This document shows, one piece after another, positions 25,496 through 33,783 of a DNA stretch of 64,000 bases. Source of the stretch: Streptomyces sp. NBC_01439 (lineage in GTDB: Bacteria > Actinomycetota > Actinomycetes > Streptomycetales > Streptomycetaceae). Where the stretch lies: assembly GCF_036227605.1 (NCBI RefSeq), contig NZ_CP109487.1, positions 4,531,501-4,595,500 on the forward strand, written 5' to 3'. Numbering within the stretch: position 1 is the stretch's first letter; each line of letters starts with the position of its first letter. The notes beneath the pieces are model-generated. The model was not told the DNA's origin and did no database searches. It was given only the letters and a program-made list of their open reading frames with translations. The position numbers and the translations under genes were made by a program.

Positions 25496-26479
25496 GTGAG
25501 CAGGCTCCAGGTGGTCAGCGGCAAGGGCGGCACCGGCAAGACCACGGTCGCCGCAGCACTCGCGCTTGCCCTCGCGCGCGAGGGCGGACGGACTCTTCTC
25601 GTGGAGGTCGAGGGCAGGCAGGGGCTCGCGCAGCTCTTCGGTGCCGAGGCGCTCCCGTACGAGGAACGGAAGATCGCCGTGGCGCCCGGCGGGGGCGGTG
25701 AGGTCTACGCGCTCGCCATCGACGCCGAACGGGCGCTGCTGGACTACCTCCAGATGTTCTACAAGCTCGGATCGGCGGGCCGCGCGCTCAAGAAGCTCGG
25801 CGCCATCGACTTCGCGACGACCATCGCCCCCGGGCTGCGCGACGTACTGCTCACCGGCAAGGCGTGCGAGGCGGTGCGGCGCAAGGACAAGTCAGGCCGC
25901 TACGTCTACGACCACGTGATCATGGATGCGCCGCCGACCGGGCGCATCACCCGGTTCCTGAACGTCAACGACGAGGTGGCGGGCCTGGCCCGGTTCGGTC
26001 CGATCCACAACCAGGCCCAGGCCGTCATGAAGGTCCTCAAGTCCCCCGAGACCGCCGTACACCTGGTCACCCTCCTGGAGGAGATGCCCGTCCAGGAGAC
26101 CGCGGACGGCATCGAGGAACTGCGCCAGGCCGGACTGCCCGTCGGGCGGGTCGTCGTGAACATGGTCCGACCGCACCATCTCGACGAGGACACCCTGCGC
26201 ACCGCGGCCGGCGACCACCGCGCCGGGGTGGCGAAGTCGCTGTCCCGGGCGGGCCTCGGCGGCGCGCGGCGCGGCGGGCTGGCCGAACGGCTGGTCGACC
26301 CGCTGCTCACGCAGGCGGCCGAGCACGCGAGCCGGGTGGAACTGGAACGGGCGCAGCGCTCCGTACTGGCGGGTCTGGACCTGCCGACGTACGAACTGCC
26401 CCTGCTCGGCGCGGGAATGGATCTGGCCGGGCTGTACACGCTGGCCAAGGAACTGCGGAAGCAGTCGGTGGCCGAATGA
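25496..26479 (+). CDS. ArsA/Get3-like ATPase, first of a pair
   Basis: This 327-residue SIMIBI ATPase has the deviant Walker A motif GKGGTGKTT at residues 9-17, LLVEVEGRQGLAQLF in place of the usual DPAHSL switch I, and VIMDAPPTGRI as switch II. The altered switch I suggests it cannot work exactly like the arsenite pump ATPase, and no arsB or arsR lies nearby. Two such genes side by side suggest a heterodimer. Its stop overlaps the next ATG (ATGA). Both genes converge on wblA. From memory this arrangement is conserved next to wblA in Streptomyces (SCO3577-3579), where a link to development has been suspected. Confidence 0.85.
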   Translation: MSRLQVVSGKGGTGKTTVAAALALALAREGGRTLLVEVEGRQGLAQLFGAEALPYEERKIAVAPGGGGEVYALAIDAERALLDYLQMFYKLGSAGRALKKLGAIDFATTIAPGLRDVLLTGKACEAVRRKDKSGRYVYDHVIMDAPPTGRITRFLNVNDEVAGLARFGPIHNQAQAVMKVLKSPETAVHLVTLLEEMPVQETADGIEELRQAGLPVGRVVVNMVRPHHLDEDTLRTAAGDHRAGVAKSLSRAGLGGARRGGLAERLVDPLLTQAAEHASRVELERAQRSVLAGLDLPTYELPLLGAGMDLAGLYTLAKELRKQSVAE

Positions 26480-27843
26480 GCGAGGGGGTGGACACCGTGA
26501 GCATGGACACTCCGCCGCGGCTGGCGGTCGACCGGCTGTTGGACGACCGGGAGACCCGGATCATCGTGTGCTGCGGTGCAGGTGGGGTCGGCAAGACCAC
26601 CACGGCCGCGGCGCTCGGCGTACGGGCGGCCGGGCGCGGGCGCAAGGCCGTCGTGCTCACCATCGACCCGGCGCGGCGGCTCGCGCAGTCGATGGGGATC
26701 GATTCGCTGGACAACACCCCGCGGAAGGTGGCGACCGTGGGGGCGGGCGACGGCGAACTGCACGCCATGATGCTGGACATGAAGCGCACCTTCGACGAAA
26801 TCGTCGAGGCGCACGCGGACGGCGAGCGGGCCCGGGCCATCCTCGCCAACCCCTTCTACCAGTCCCTGTCGGCCGGCTTCGCGGGCACGCAGGAGTACAT
26901 GGCGATGGAGAAGCTGGGGCAGCTGCGGGCCCGGGACGACTGGGACCTGATCATCGTCGACACTCCGCCGAGCCGGTCCGCGCTGGACTTCCTGGACGCG
27001 CCGAAGCGGCTCGGGTCCTTCCTGGACGGGAAGTTCATCCGGGTGCTGATGGCTCCGGCGAAGGTGGGCGGCCGCGCCGGGATGAAGTTCCTGAACGTCG
27101 GCATGTCGATGATGACCGGCACCCTCAGCAAGCTGATGGGGGCCTCCCTGCTGAAGGACGTCCAGACCTTCGTCGCCGCGATGGACACGATGTTCGGCGG
27201 CTTCCGCACGCGCGCGGACGCCACCTTCCGATTGCTCCAGGCTCCCGGCACGGCCTTCCTGGTGGTCGCCGCGCCCGAGGCGGACGCCCTGCGCGAGGCG
27301 GCGTACTTCGTGGAACGGTTGGCTGCCGAGAACATGCCACTGGCCGGCCTGGTACTGAACCGGGTGCACGGCAGTGGCGCCGACCAGCTGTCCGCCGAGC
27401 GGGCGTTGGCCGCTGCAGAGAATCTTGAAGAAGGCGGCATTGTCGATCAGGAGTCCGGGAAAGCTGGACTTCGTGACTCGGGCGCGGAAGCCACCGAGGC
27501 CATCGAAACTGCCGAGACCGCCGGGTCCGCCGAGACTGCGCGGACCGCACACAGCACACCGACCACACTCACCACCCGGACCGCGAACACTCCCGAGACA
27601 GGCTCCCCCGGCACCGAAGGCGATACCGCGGTCGTCGACCGGATCACGGCAGGACTGCTGCGCCTGCACGCCGAACGCATGCAGGTGATCGCGCGTGAAC
27701 AGCGCACACGCGATCGGTTCACCTCACTGCACCCCGAAGTGGCGGTGGCTGAAGTGGCCGCCCTGCCCGGCGATGTGCACGACCTCGCCGGGCTGCGGGC
27801 CATCGGAGAACGACTCGCGACCGGGGTACCGGCCGGAGCTTAG
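26476..27843 (+). CDS. ArsA/Get3-like ATPase, second of a pair
   Basis: This 455-residue partner has Walker A GAGGVGKTT (Lys40), switch I LTIDPARRLAQSMG, and switch II IIVDTPPSRSALDFL, all closer to true ArsA/Get3 than its neighbour. Hydrophobic Met-rich helices (MKFLNVGMSMMTG) resemble a client-binding groove. Between residues 330 and 375 there is a Thr/Ala/Glu-rich low-complexity insert with repeated ETAE/TART units; family members lack it. The ATG overlaps the upstream stop. The gene ends 29 bases from the converging wblA stop. A tail-anchored or membrane-protein targeting role is inference only. Confidence 0.87.
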   Translation: MSEGVDTVSMDTPPRLAVDRLLDDRETRIIVCCGAGGVGKTTTAAALGVRAAGRGRKAVVLTIDPARRLAQSMGIDSLDNTPRKVATVGAGDGELHAMMLDMKRTFDEIVEAHADGERARAILANPFYQSLSAGFAGTQEYMAMEKLGQLRARDDWDLIIVDTPPSRSALDFLDAPKRLGSFLDGKFIRVLMAPAKVGGRAGMKFLNVGMSMMTGTLSKLMGASLLKDVQTFVAAMDTMFGGFRTRADATFRLLQAPGTAFLVVAAPEADALREAAYFVERLAAENMPLAGLVLNRVHGSGADQLSAERALAAAENLEEGGIVDQESGKAGLRDSGAEATEAIETAETAGSAETARTAHSTPTTLTTRTANTPETGSPGTEGDTAVVDRITAGLLRLHAERMQVIAREQRTRDRFTSLHPEVAVAEVAALPGDVHDLAGLRAIGERLATGVPAGA

Positions 27844-27872
27844 GCGTTCGTACGTCGTGGCGGCCGCGTGGT

Positions 27873-28223
27873 CTACCCGGCTGCCGCGTACGTCTCGTAC
27901 GACACGTCGATCTCCGCGTCTGCATCCATGGTGAGGATGCCCGTACTGCGCTCGTACTCCGTACGTGCGGTTTCGAGCAGCCGTCGCCACGAGGTGACGG
28001 TGGGACGCCGGCGCAGCAGCGCACGTCGTTCCCGCTCGGTCATTCCGCCCCATACGCCGAACTCGACACGATTGTCGAGCGCGTCGGCCAGGCACTCGGT
28101 CCGCACCGGACATCCGGTGCACACCGCCTTGGCCCTGTTCTGTGCCGCTCCTTGAACGAATAGTTCATCCGGATCGGTAGTGCGGCAGGCTGCCTGCGCA
28201 CTCCAGTCGGTAACCCAGCCCAT
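27873..28223 (-). CDS. wblA: WblA, WhiB-like Fe-S transcription regulator
   Basis: This 116-residue WhiB-like protein has four cluster-binding Cys residues: Cys13, then C35-x2-C38-x5-C44 (CTGCPVRTEC). They are followed by the GVWGGMTERERRALLRRR turn and basic stretch that bind sigma factor and DNA. Sequence matches Streptomyces WblA, a repressor of antibiotic production and promoter of sporulation. The start MGWVTDW is preferred because the protein then has the usual length; an in-frame GTG at 28280 would add 19 residues. The long 5' region (28224-28608, shared with the PBP gene) fits complex control. Confidence 0.95.
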   Translation of the reverse strand: MGWVTDWSAQAACRTTDPDELFVQGAAQNRAKAVCTGCPVRTECLADALDNRVEFGVWGGMTERERRALLRRRPTVTSWRRLLETARTEYERSTGILTMDADAEIDVSYETYAAAG

Positions 28224-28595
28224 CCCGGCGCCGTCCTCTCCCGAATCGAGGCTCCCCCACGGCGGTAGCGGCATATTCACCGCTGCCAGTTGAGGACGTT
28301 ACGGAAGGCGAGCACAGTGCAACACCCCCGACGGGCCCAATCTTGAATGGTCCGAACGGACTATGGGTAAGCGGCAGATCACCCGACGGAGTGATCCGGC
28401 GACATGCCCGGCCATTGCGGCAATTCGGGTGTAATCGTCGGTTCGGCTTCAGCAGAGGGGCAAGATTCGGACATACGTCCACCCCGTTCGGGAAGGGTGA
28501 AAATCAAGCCGAGGGGTTGATGTCGCACCACACTGCTGTGACAGTTGGGGACAGCTTAGGCCAAGGCATTCGCATGTGTCCGGCGAATGAGAACG
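28224..28595. promoter_or_regulatory. Divergent control region between wblA and the PBP gene
   Basis: This gap has no gene-like frame. It contains GTCCG-AA-CGGAC (28350-28361), a possible operator, and AT-richer stretches around 28310-28450. Regulators of wblA (AdpA and others are known in Streptomyces) probably bind here, but I cannot place a confident AdpA site. Confidence 0.35.
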
Positions 28596-28601
28596 TAGGC
28601 T
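28596..28601 (+). promoter_or_regulatory. -10 hexamer TAGGCT of the PBP gene
   Basis: TAGGCT ends seven bases before the ATG, with only CT-rich sequence between them and no ribosome binding site. Confidence 0.5.
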
Positions 28602-28608
28602 GCCCCCT

Positions 28609-30930
28609 ATGGGAAAGAAGCGCTCGGGCGGCGGGCTCACGGGGAGCCAGCAGGCCGCCAAGTTCCTCGGAGTGTCCGTCCTCTCCGGGGTTGTACTGGC
28701 CGGCATGGCGATTCCGGCCGCAGGCGCCCTGGGCCTGGCGGCCAAGGGGACGGTCGAGGGATTCGATGAGATCCCGGCCAATCTCAAGACTCCGCCGCTG
28801 AGCCAGCGGACCACGATTCTGGACGCCGAGGGTGGCCCGATCGCCACCATCTATTCGCGCGACCGTCAGGTGGTCCCGCTCACGGCGATCTCCCCGTACA
28901 TGCAGAAGGCGATCGTCGCCATCGAGGACTCGCGTTTCTACGAGCACGGTGCGGTCGACCTCAAGGGCATCCTGCGCGCGGTCAACCGCAACGCACAGGA
29001 GGGCGGCGCCGCACAGGGCGCCTCCACCCTCACCCAGCAGTACGTGAAGAACGTGTTCGTCGAAGAGGCCGGTGACGACGAGACCAAGGTGCGCGAGGCC
29101 CAGGAGAAGAGCCTCGGCCGCAAGATCCGCGAGCTGAAGTACTCGATCCAGGTCGAGGAGGAGCTCGGGAAGAAGAAGATCCTCGAGAACTACCTCAACA
29201 TCACTTACTTCGGGCAGCAGGCGTACGGAATCGAATCCGCCGCCCAGCGCTACTTCAGCAAGCCGGCCAAGGACCTGACGCTGGAGGAGTCCGCGCTGCT
29301 CGCGGGCGTCGTGCAGTCGCCGAGCCGGTACGACCCGGTGAACGACGCCCAGGAGGCCACGAAGCGCCGCAACATCGTCCTGCAGCGGATGGCCGACACC
29401 AAGGACGTCTCGCAGGCGGAGGCGGACGCGGCGAAGGCCAAGCCGGTCACCCTCAAGGTGACCAAGCCGAAGAACGGTTGCATCACCGCCGTCAAGGGCG
29501 CGGGCTTCTTCTGCGACTACGTGCGCAACTCCTTCCTGACGGACCCGGCCTTCGGCAAGACGCGCGAGGAGCGGGCGAAGATCTGGAACCAGGGCGGCCT
29601 GACGGTACGCACCACCCTGGACCCCCAGTCACAGGACGCGGCCAACGAGTCGATCAAGGACCACGTCTACCAGGAGGACTCGATCGCGACGGCCGTGACC
29701 ATGGTCCAGCCGGGCACCGGCCGGGTGCTGGCGATGGGGCAGTCCAAGCCGTACGGCTTCGGGAAGAACGAGACGCAGATCAACTACTCCGTGGACAAGC
29801 GGATGGGCGGCTCGAACTTCGGCTTCCAGGTCGGCTCGACCTTCAAGCCGTTCATCGCGGCGGCCGCCATAGAGCGGGGCATGCCGCCGACCAAGGTGTA
29901 CCAGGCGCCGAACAAGATCGACTATCCGACGCCGATCTCCAAGTGCGACGGCACGCAGTGGCTGAACCTGCCGATCGACGGCAAGATCCAGACGGCGAAG
30001 AACGAGACCGAGGACGAGATCGGCCCGTACGCGCTGCGGACGGCGATGGAGAAGTCCATCAACACGTACTTCGTCGAGATGATCGGCGAGATCGGCCTCT
30101 GCCCGGTGACGGAGATGACGCAGAAGCTCGGCGTGGTCCCGGCCGACGGCTCCAAGCTCCCCGAAGCCCCGTCGATCGCGCTCGGCTCCGCGGAGCTCTC
30201 CCCGCTGACGATGGCCAACGCGTACGCGACCTTCGCCAACCGCGGTGTCTTCTGCACGCCCGTCGCCATCGAGTCGATCACCGACGCACACGGCAAGGCG
30301 CTCGCCGTGCCGAAGTCCAAGTGTGACCGGGCGATGTCCACCGAGACGGCCGACACCATCAACACCCTGCTGCGCGGAGTGGTTGACTCCGGTACCGGTG
30401 AGCGGGCCGGTCTCAGCGACCGCGACAGCGCCGGCAAGACCGGTACGACGGACTCCCGTTACAACGCCTGGTTCGTCGGCTACACGCCGAACGTCTCCGG
30501 CGCCGTGTGGGTCGGCTCCGGCGGCGCGAAGAAGATCACGATGGAGAACATCGTGATCGGCGGCAGGCCCTTCGACAAGGTCTTCGGTGGCGGTCTGCCC
30601 GGCCCGATCTGGAAGGACGCGGTCAGCGGCGCGCTCTCCGGCCGCGAGTCGGGGAACTTCGTCACGGTCGGCATCCCGGAGCCGACCGTCCCCTCCGGCG
30701 GCCCGCGCGGCAACAAGCCGTCCACGACCCCGACCCGGCCCGGCAAGCCCGGCGGTGACGGCAAGCCCGGCGGCCGTCCCGGCGGTCAGACCGGCGGCAA
30801 CAACGGCGGGAACAACGGCGGCGCCAACGGGGGCGGCACAGGAGCCACGGGAGCCACCGGTGACGTCCAGCCGCAGCCCCCGTTCCCCGGACTGACCGAG
30901 GGCTTGATCGGCGGCCGGGACGACCAGTAG
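28609..30930 (+). CDS. Class A penicillin-binding protein (transglycosylase/transpeptidase)
   Basis: This 773-residue bifunctional cell-wall synthase has one N-terminal membrane helix (about residues 20-45). A GT51 transglycosylase domain carries EDSRFYEHGAVD with the catalytic Glu, and QGASTLTQQYVKN. The transpeptidase has Ser410 in GSTFKPF (SxxK) and Lys610 in SAGKTGTTD (KTG). Its C-terminal 85 residues are Gly/Pro/Asn-rich (runs such as GGNNGGNNGG), extracellular and variable in such PBPs. It probably builds peptidoglycan during growth or sporulation. The mRNA is probably leaderless. A 28-bp hairpin follows. Confidence 0.95.
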   Translation: MGKKRSGGGLTGSQQAAKFLGVSVLSGVVLAGMAIPAAGALGLAAKGTVEGFDEIPANLKTPPLSQRTTILDAEGGPIATIYSRDRQVVPLTAISPYMQKAIVAIEDSRFYEHGAVDLKGILRAVNRNAQEGGAAQGASTLTQQYVKNVFVEEAGDDETKVREAQEKSLGRKIRELKYSIQVEEELGKKKILENYLNITYFGQQAYGIESAAQRYFSKPAKDLTLEESALLAGVVQSPSRYDPVNDAQEATKRRNIVLQRMADTKDVSQAEADAAKAKPVTLKVTKPKNGCITAVKGAGFFCDYVRNSFLTDPAFGKTREERAKIWNQGGLTVRTTLDPQSQDAANESIKDHVYQEDSIATAVTMVQPGTGRVLAMGQSKPYGFGKNETQINYSVDKRMGGSNFGFQVGSTFKPFIAAAAIERGMPPTKVYQAPNKIDYPTPISKCDGTQWLNLPIDGKIQTAKNETEDEIGPYALRTAMEKSINTYFVEMIGEIGLCPVTEMTQKLGVVPADGSKLPEAPSIALGSAELSPLTMANAYATFANRGVFCTPVAIESITDAHGKALAVPKSKCDRAMSTETADTINTLLRGVVDSGTGERAGLSDRDSAGKTGTTDSRYNAWFVGYTPNVSGAVWVGSGGAKKITMENIVIGGRPFDKVFGGGLPGPIWKDAVSGALSGRESGNFVTVGIPEPTVPSGGPRGNKPSTTPTRPGKPGGDGKPGGRPGGQTGGNNGGNNGGANGGGTGATGATGDVQPQPPFPGLTEGLIGGRDDQ

Positions 30931-30948
30931 CGGTCGGCCCGCAGCAGG

Positions 30949-31008
30949 AGCGGAAAAAGGGGGAGGGCCCCGGCCGACACCGGCCGGGGCCCTCCCCCTT
31001 TTTCCGCT
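30949..31008. terminator. Bidirectional terminator, perfect 28-bp stem
   Basis: AGCGGAAAAAGGGGGAGGGC and the eight bases after it pair with an exact reverse complement across a four-base ACAC loop. A-run and T-run flank the GC core, so it can stop both the PBP and the converging yqeY transcripts. Confidence 0.9.
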
Positions 31009-31016
31009 TCGCGGTC

Positions 31017-31478
31017 CTACGAGAGCTGCTGCTTGACGACGGCGGCGACGCGCCCGCCCTCCGCCAGCCCGGCGACCTTCGGGTTCACGATCTTCATGAC
31101 GGCGCCCATGGCACGCGGCCCCTCGGCACCCGCGGCCTTGGCCTCCTCGACGGCCGCCGCCACGATCGCCACGAGCTCGTCGTCGCTGAGCTGCTTGGGC
31201 AGGTACGTGTCGAGGAACTCGCCCTCCGCGGTCTCGCGCGCGGCCTGCTCGGGACGGCCGCCCTGGGCGAAGGCCTCCGCGGCCTCGCGGCGCTTCTTCG
31301 CCTCCTTGGCGATCACCTTGAGGACTTCCTCGTCGGAGAGCACGCGCGCTTCCTTGCCCGCGACCTCCTCCTTGGTGATGGCGGAGAGGGTCAGGCGCAG
31401 CGTGGACGAGTGGAGCTCGTCGCGCGCCCTGATGGCGGTCGTGAGGTCTTCCTGGAGCTTGGCCTTGAGCGTGGTCAT
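31017..31478 (-). CDS. yqeY: GatB/YqeY domain protein
   Basis: This 153-residue protein is all-helical and matches the YqeY family: MTTLKAKLQEDLTTAIRARD, then AKEAKKRREAAEAFAQGGR, LDTYLPKQLSDDEL, and the GAVMKIVNPKVAGLAEGG C-terminal tail that resembles the tRNA-binding end of GatB. Its function in bacteria is not settled; tRNA amidation or tRNA quality control has been proposed. The ATG at 31478 is preferred to the one 13 codons upstream because orthologues begin there. CAGACT seven bases upstream may be a weak leaderless-type -10. It diverges from the metallophosphoesterase. Confidence 0.88.
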   Translation of the reverse strand: MTTLKAKLQEDLTTAIRARDELHSSTLRLTLSAITKEEVAGKEARVLSDEEVLKVIAKEAKKRREAAEAFAQGGRPEQAARETAEGEFLDTYLPKQLSDDELVAIVAAAVEEAKAAGAEGPRAMGAVMKIVNPKVAGLAEGGRVAAVVKQQLS

Positions 31479-31546
31479 GCAGGTGAGTCTGCCAGGTGCG
31501 GGGGCAGTGGCGCTCATCTGTTTTGCGGGTCTGCGACGATGGGTCC

Positions 31547-32485
31547 ATGCGTGCGCGTTACGGAGTACCCCTGAAGGCGGCTGCCGGAATCGCTGCGGTG
31601 GGGGCCGCAGGTGTGGCCTATGCCGCCGGTTTCGAGGCGCGGTCCTTCCGCCTGCGCCGGGTCACGGTGCCTGTCCTTCCCCAGGGGATGCGCCCGCTGC
31701 GCGTGCTCCAGGTGTCCGACATCCACATGGTCGGCGGACAGCGCAAGAAACGTGCCTGGCTGCAGTCCTTGGCCGGCCTGCGCCCCGACTTCGTCGTGAA
31801 CACCGGCGACAACCTCTCCGACACCGAGGGCATCCCCGAGCTGCTCGACGCGCTGGGCCCCCTGATGTCCTTCCCGGGCGTGTACGTCTTCGGGTCCAAC
31901 GACTACTACGGGCCGCGGCTGCGCAACCCGGGGCGCTACCTGATCGAGCGGACCCAGGGCCGGCACGGGTTGAACGGCAACAAGCCGGTCGTCGGCGCCG
32001 TCCACAACCCGTGGGAGGAGATGCGGGACGCCTTCGACGCGGCCGGCTGGCTGAACCTCACCAACACCCGGGCCCGGCTGAAGTTGGACGGCCTGGAGCT
32101 GGCCTTCACCGGGCTCGACGACCCGCACATCAAGCGGGACCGCTACGCGAGCGTCGCCGGCGGCCCGGAGGCGGACGCGGACTTCTCGATGGCGGTGGTG
32201 CACGCCCCGTACCTGCGCGTCCTGGAGTCCTTCACGACCGACCGGTACCCGCTGATCCTGGCGGGCCACACCCACGGCGGACAGCTGTGCATCCCCTTCT
32301 ACGGGGCGCTCGTCACCAACTGCGACCTCGACACGAAGCGGGTGAAGGGGCTCTCCACGCACGAGGCGGCGGGCAACCGCGCGTACCTGCACGTCTCGGC
32401 CGGCTGCGGCACCAACCGGTTCACTCCGGTCCGCTTCGCGTGCCCGCCGGAGGCGACGCTCCTGACGCTGACCGCGAAGGGGTAA
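31547..32485 (+). CDS. Calcineurin-like metallophosphoesterase (YkuE/YaeI type)
   Basis: This 312-residue enzyme starts with a hydrophobic segment (residues 8-25) that may anchor it. The metal-binding motifs appear in order: VSDIHMVG, VVNTGDNL, VFGSNDYY, VVHAPYL and AGHTHGGQL. They fit the YkuE/YaeI branch, whose members cleave lipid-type or other phosphoesters outside the membrane. It is conserved beside the PBP and yqeY genes, so a cell-envelope role is plausible. No ribosome binding site is seen before the ATG. Confidence 0.85.
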   Translation: MRARYGVPLKAAAGIAAVGAAGVAYAAGFEARSFRLRRVTVPVLPQGMRPLRVLQVSDIHMVGGQRKKRAWLQSLAGLRPDFVVNTGDNLSDTEGIPELLDALGPLMSFPGVYVFGSNDYYGPRLRNPGRYLIERTQGRHGLNGNKPVVGAVHNPWEEMRDAFDAAGWLNLTNTRARLKLDGLELAFTGLDDPHIKRDRYASVAGGPEADADFSMAVVHAPYLRVLESFTTDRYPLILAGHTHGGQLCIPFYGALVTNCDLDTKRVKGLSTHEAAGNRAYLHVSAGCGTNRFTPVRFACPPEATLLTLTAKG

Positions 32486-32733
32486 CACGTTGCGGGGATG
32501 ACCACCCCGTCGCGCCCCGTCCCGGTACGGCCGTGCCCACACGATCCTGAACATGCTGGTCCTGGGCGCGGCCTTGCCCGCACTCGGCCTCGCCCTGGTC
32601 ACGTCGGACCGCTTCCGCCCGACGGCCTCCCCCGGGCCCGCGGCCACTCCGCGAAAACCGGATTTCGTCTCCGGCGAGAGGTCCGCTAAAGTAATCGATG
32701 TCGCCAGGACAGCAAGTGCTGCAAGGCGGCGAT

Positions 32734-32807
32734 CGGGGTGTAGCGCAGCTTGGCAGCGCGCTTCGTTCGGGACGAAGAGGTCGTGGGTTCAAATCCCGCC
32801 ACCCCGA
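32734..32807 (+). tRNA. tRNA-Pro (anticodon CGG)
   Basis: The acceptor arms CGGGGTG and CACCCCG pair perfectly, followed by discriminator A. The anticodon stem CTTCG/CGAAG encloses TTCGGGA, so the anticodon is CGG (32768-32770). The T arm contains GGTTCAAAT. CCA is not encoded. An 18-bp hairpin follows. Confidence 0.96.
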
Positions 32808-32822
32808 CTTCGTAAGACCAGT

Positions 32823-32859
32823 TCAGGGGCCTGATCCACTCAGTGGATCAGGCCCCTGA
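32823..32859 (+). terminator. Terminator after tRNA-Pro
   Basis: TCAGGGGCCTGATCCACT and its exact reverse complement are separated by one base, giving an 18-bp inverted repeat 15 bases after the tRNA. Confidence 0.8.
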
Positions 32860-32905
32860 GTGGTTTCCGGAGACTTCTCTGAAGAGTCAGCCCGGAGATC
32901 CCGGT

Positions 32906-33045
32906 CTACTTCCAGCGCGTGGCTGCCTGCACGAGCGCCGGCAAGTCGCGGTCGTCGACCGGCGGTCGCCGCGCGACTGGGCATCGCAGACGAAGTCCGC
33001 CAGTAGCCTTCGCGAGCTGATTGCGCCGGGGTTCCCGGCACCCAG
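32906..33045 (-). pseudogene. Possible C-terminal gene remnant next to tRNA-Pro
   Basis: On the minus strand one frame reads RRLLADFVCDAQSRGDRRS and a second frame continues DDRDLPALVQAATRWK and a stop. Together they look like one protein end split by a frameshift. No intact start or partner gene is present. tRNA genes are common integration sites, so this may be the trace of an excised element. The rest of 32860-33153 is AT-richer near 33050-33080 and holds no gene. Confidence 0.25.
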
Positions 33046-33153
33046 CCGAAGATGATTAAATGTTCGATTATTACGGTTTGAACATTGTCGCACCTGTGCG
33101 CACAGATCCCCCTACGGTGGCCGGATTCGTACCCGTCGTCCTGGGGGTTTCCC

Positions 33154-33747
33154 ATGTCTCAGCAGTTTCCGGCGCCCGGTCAGCCCCAGCCCGGGATCGG
33201 CTATCCGCCCCCGCAGCAGCCACAGAAGTCCAGCGCGGGAAAGATCGTCGGATTCTCCTGTCTGGGCATCGTGGGGTTAATCGTGCTCCTCGCCGTCGTC
33301 GGGGCGGTCCTCGGCGGTGGGAGCGGCGACAAGACGGCGAAGGAACCTTCGCCGCCAGCCGCCGCGGCGCCGGCGGACGCGCCCGGTGCCAAGCCGTCGT
33401 CCGCCGCGCCGGAGAAGAAGGCCGCGGTCGAGGTGGCGGCGAAGAAGACGCAGTTCAAGAAGAGCGTCATCGCGGGGGACGATGACTACACGAGCGTGTC
33501 GGTCACGATCACGAACAACAGCACCGACGCGATCGACGTGAACCCGCTCTACTTCGCGATCACCGATACGAACGGCACCAAGCACACGGCCGAACTCGGG
33601 GCCGACGAGAACCAGATCGCCACGGTGGAGCTCGCCCCGGGCGAGAACGTGACCGGCACGATCACCGGCAAGGGATCGTTCACCGCGAAGACCGTGACGT
33701 ACACGGACGGCCTGATCGGCAAGGCCGTGCGGGCCGACCTGCCCTGA
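33154..33747 (+). CDS. DUF4352-like membrane-anchored protein
   Basis: This 197-residue protein has a proline-rich cytoplasmic start (PQPGIGYPPPQQPQKSS), one membrane helix (about residues 32-55), a Pro/Ala linker, and an extracellular beta domain (residues 110-197) with VSVTITNNSTDAIDVNPLYF and LAPGENVTGTITG, the pattern of DUF4352 immunoglobulin-like domains. Function is unknown; related proteins are surface lipoprotein-like. The ATG at 33154 is chosen because GGGGG precedes it by six bases, over an upstream ATG at 33085. Confidence 0.75.
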   Translation: MSQQFPAPGQPQPGIGYPPPQQPQKSSAGKIVGFSCLGIVGLIVLLAVVGAVLGGGSGDKTAKEPSPPAAAAPADAPGAKPSSAAPEKKAAVEVAAKKTQFKKSVIAGDDDYTSVSVTITNNSTDAIDVNPLYFAITDTNGTKHTAELGADENQIATVELAPGENVTGTITGKGSFTAKTVTYTDGLIGKAVRADLP

Positions 33748-33783
33748 CGCCCGCGGGCCGACGCACCACCTCACCCGCCGCCG

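Noticed and set aside
25496..27843. Arsenite-resistance operon
   Set aside because: No arsB, arsC or arsR genes are adjacent and the first ATPase has altered switch I.
32734..33153. Integrative element at tRNA-Pro
   Set aside because: No integrase, no direct repeat of the tRNA end and no mobile gene in the window; only a possible remnant.
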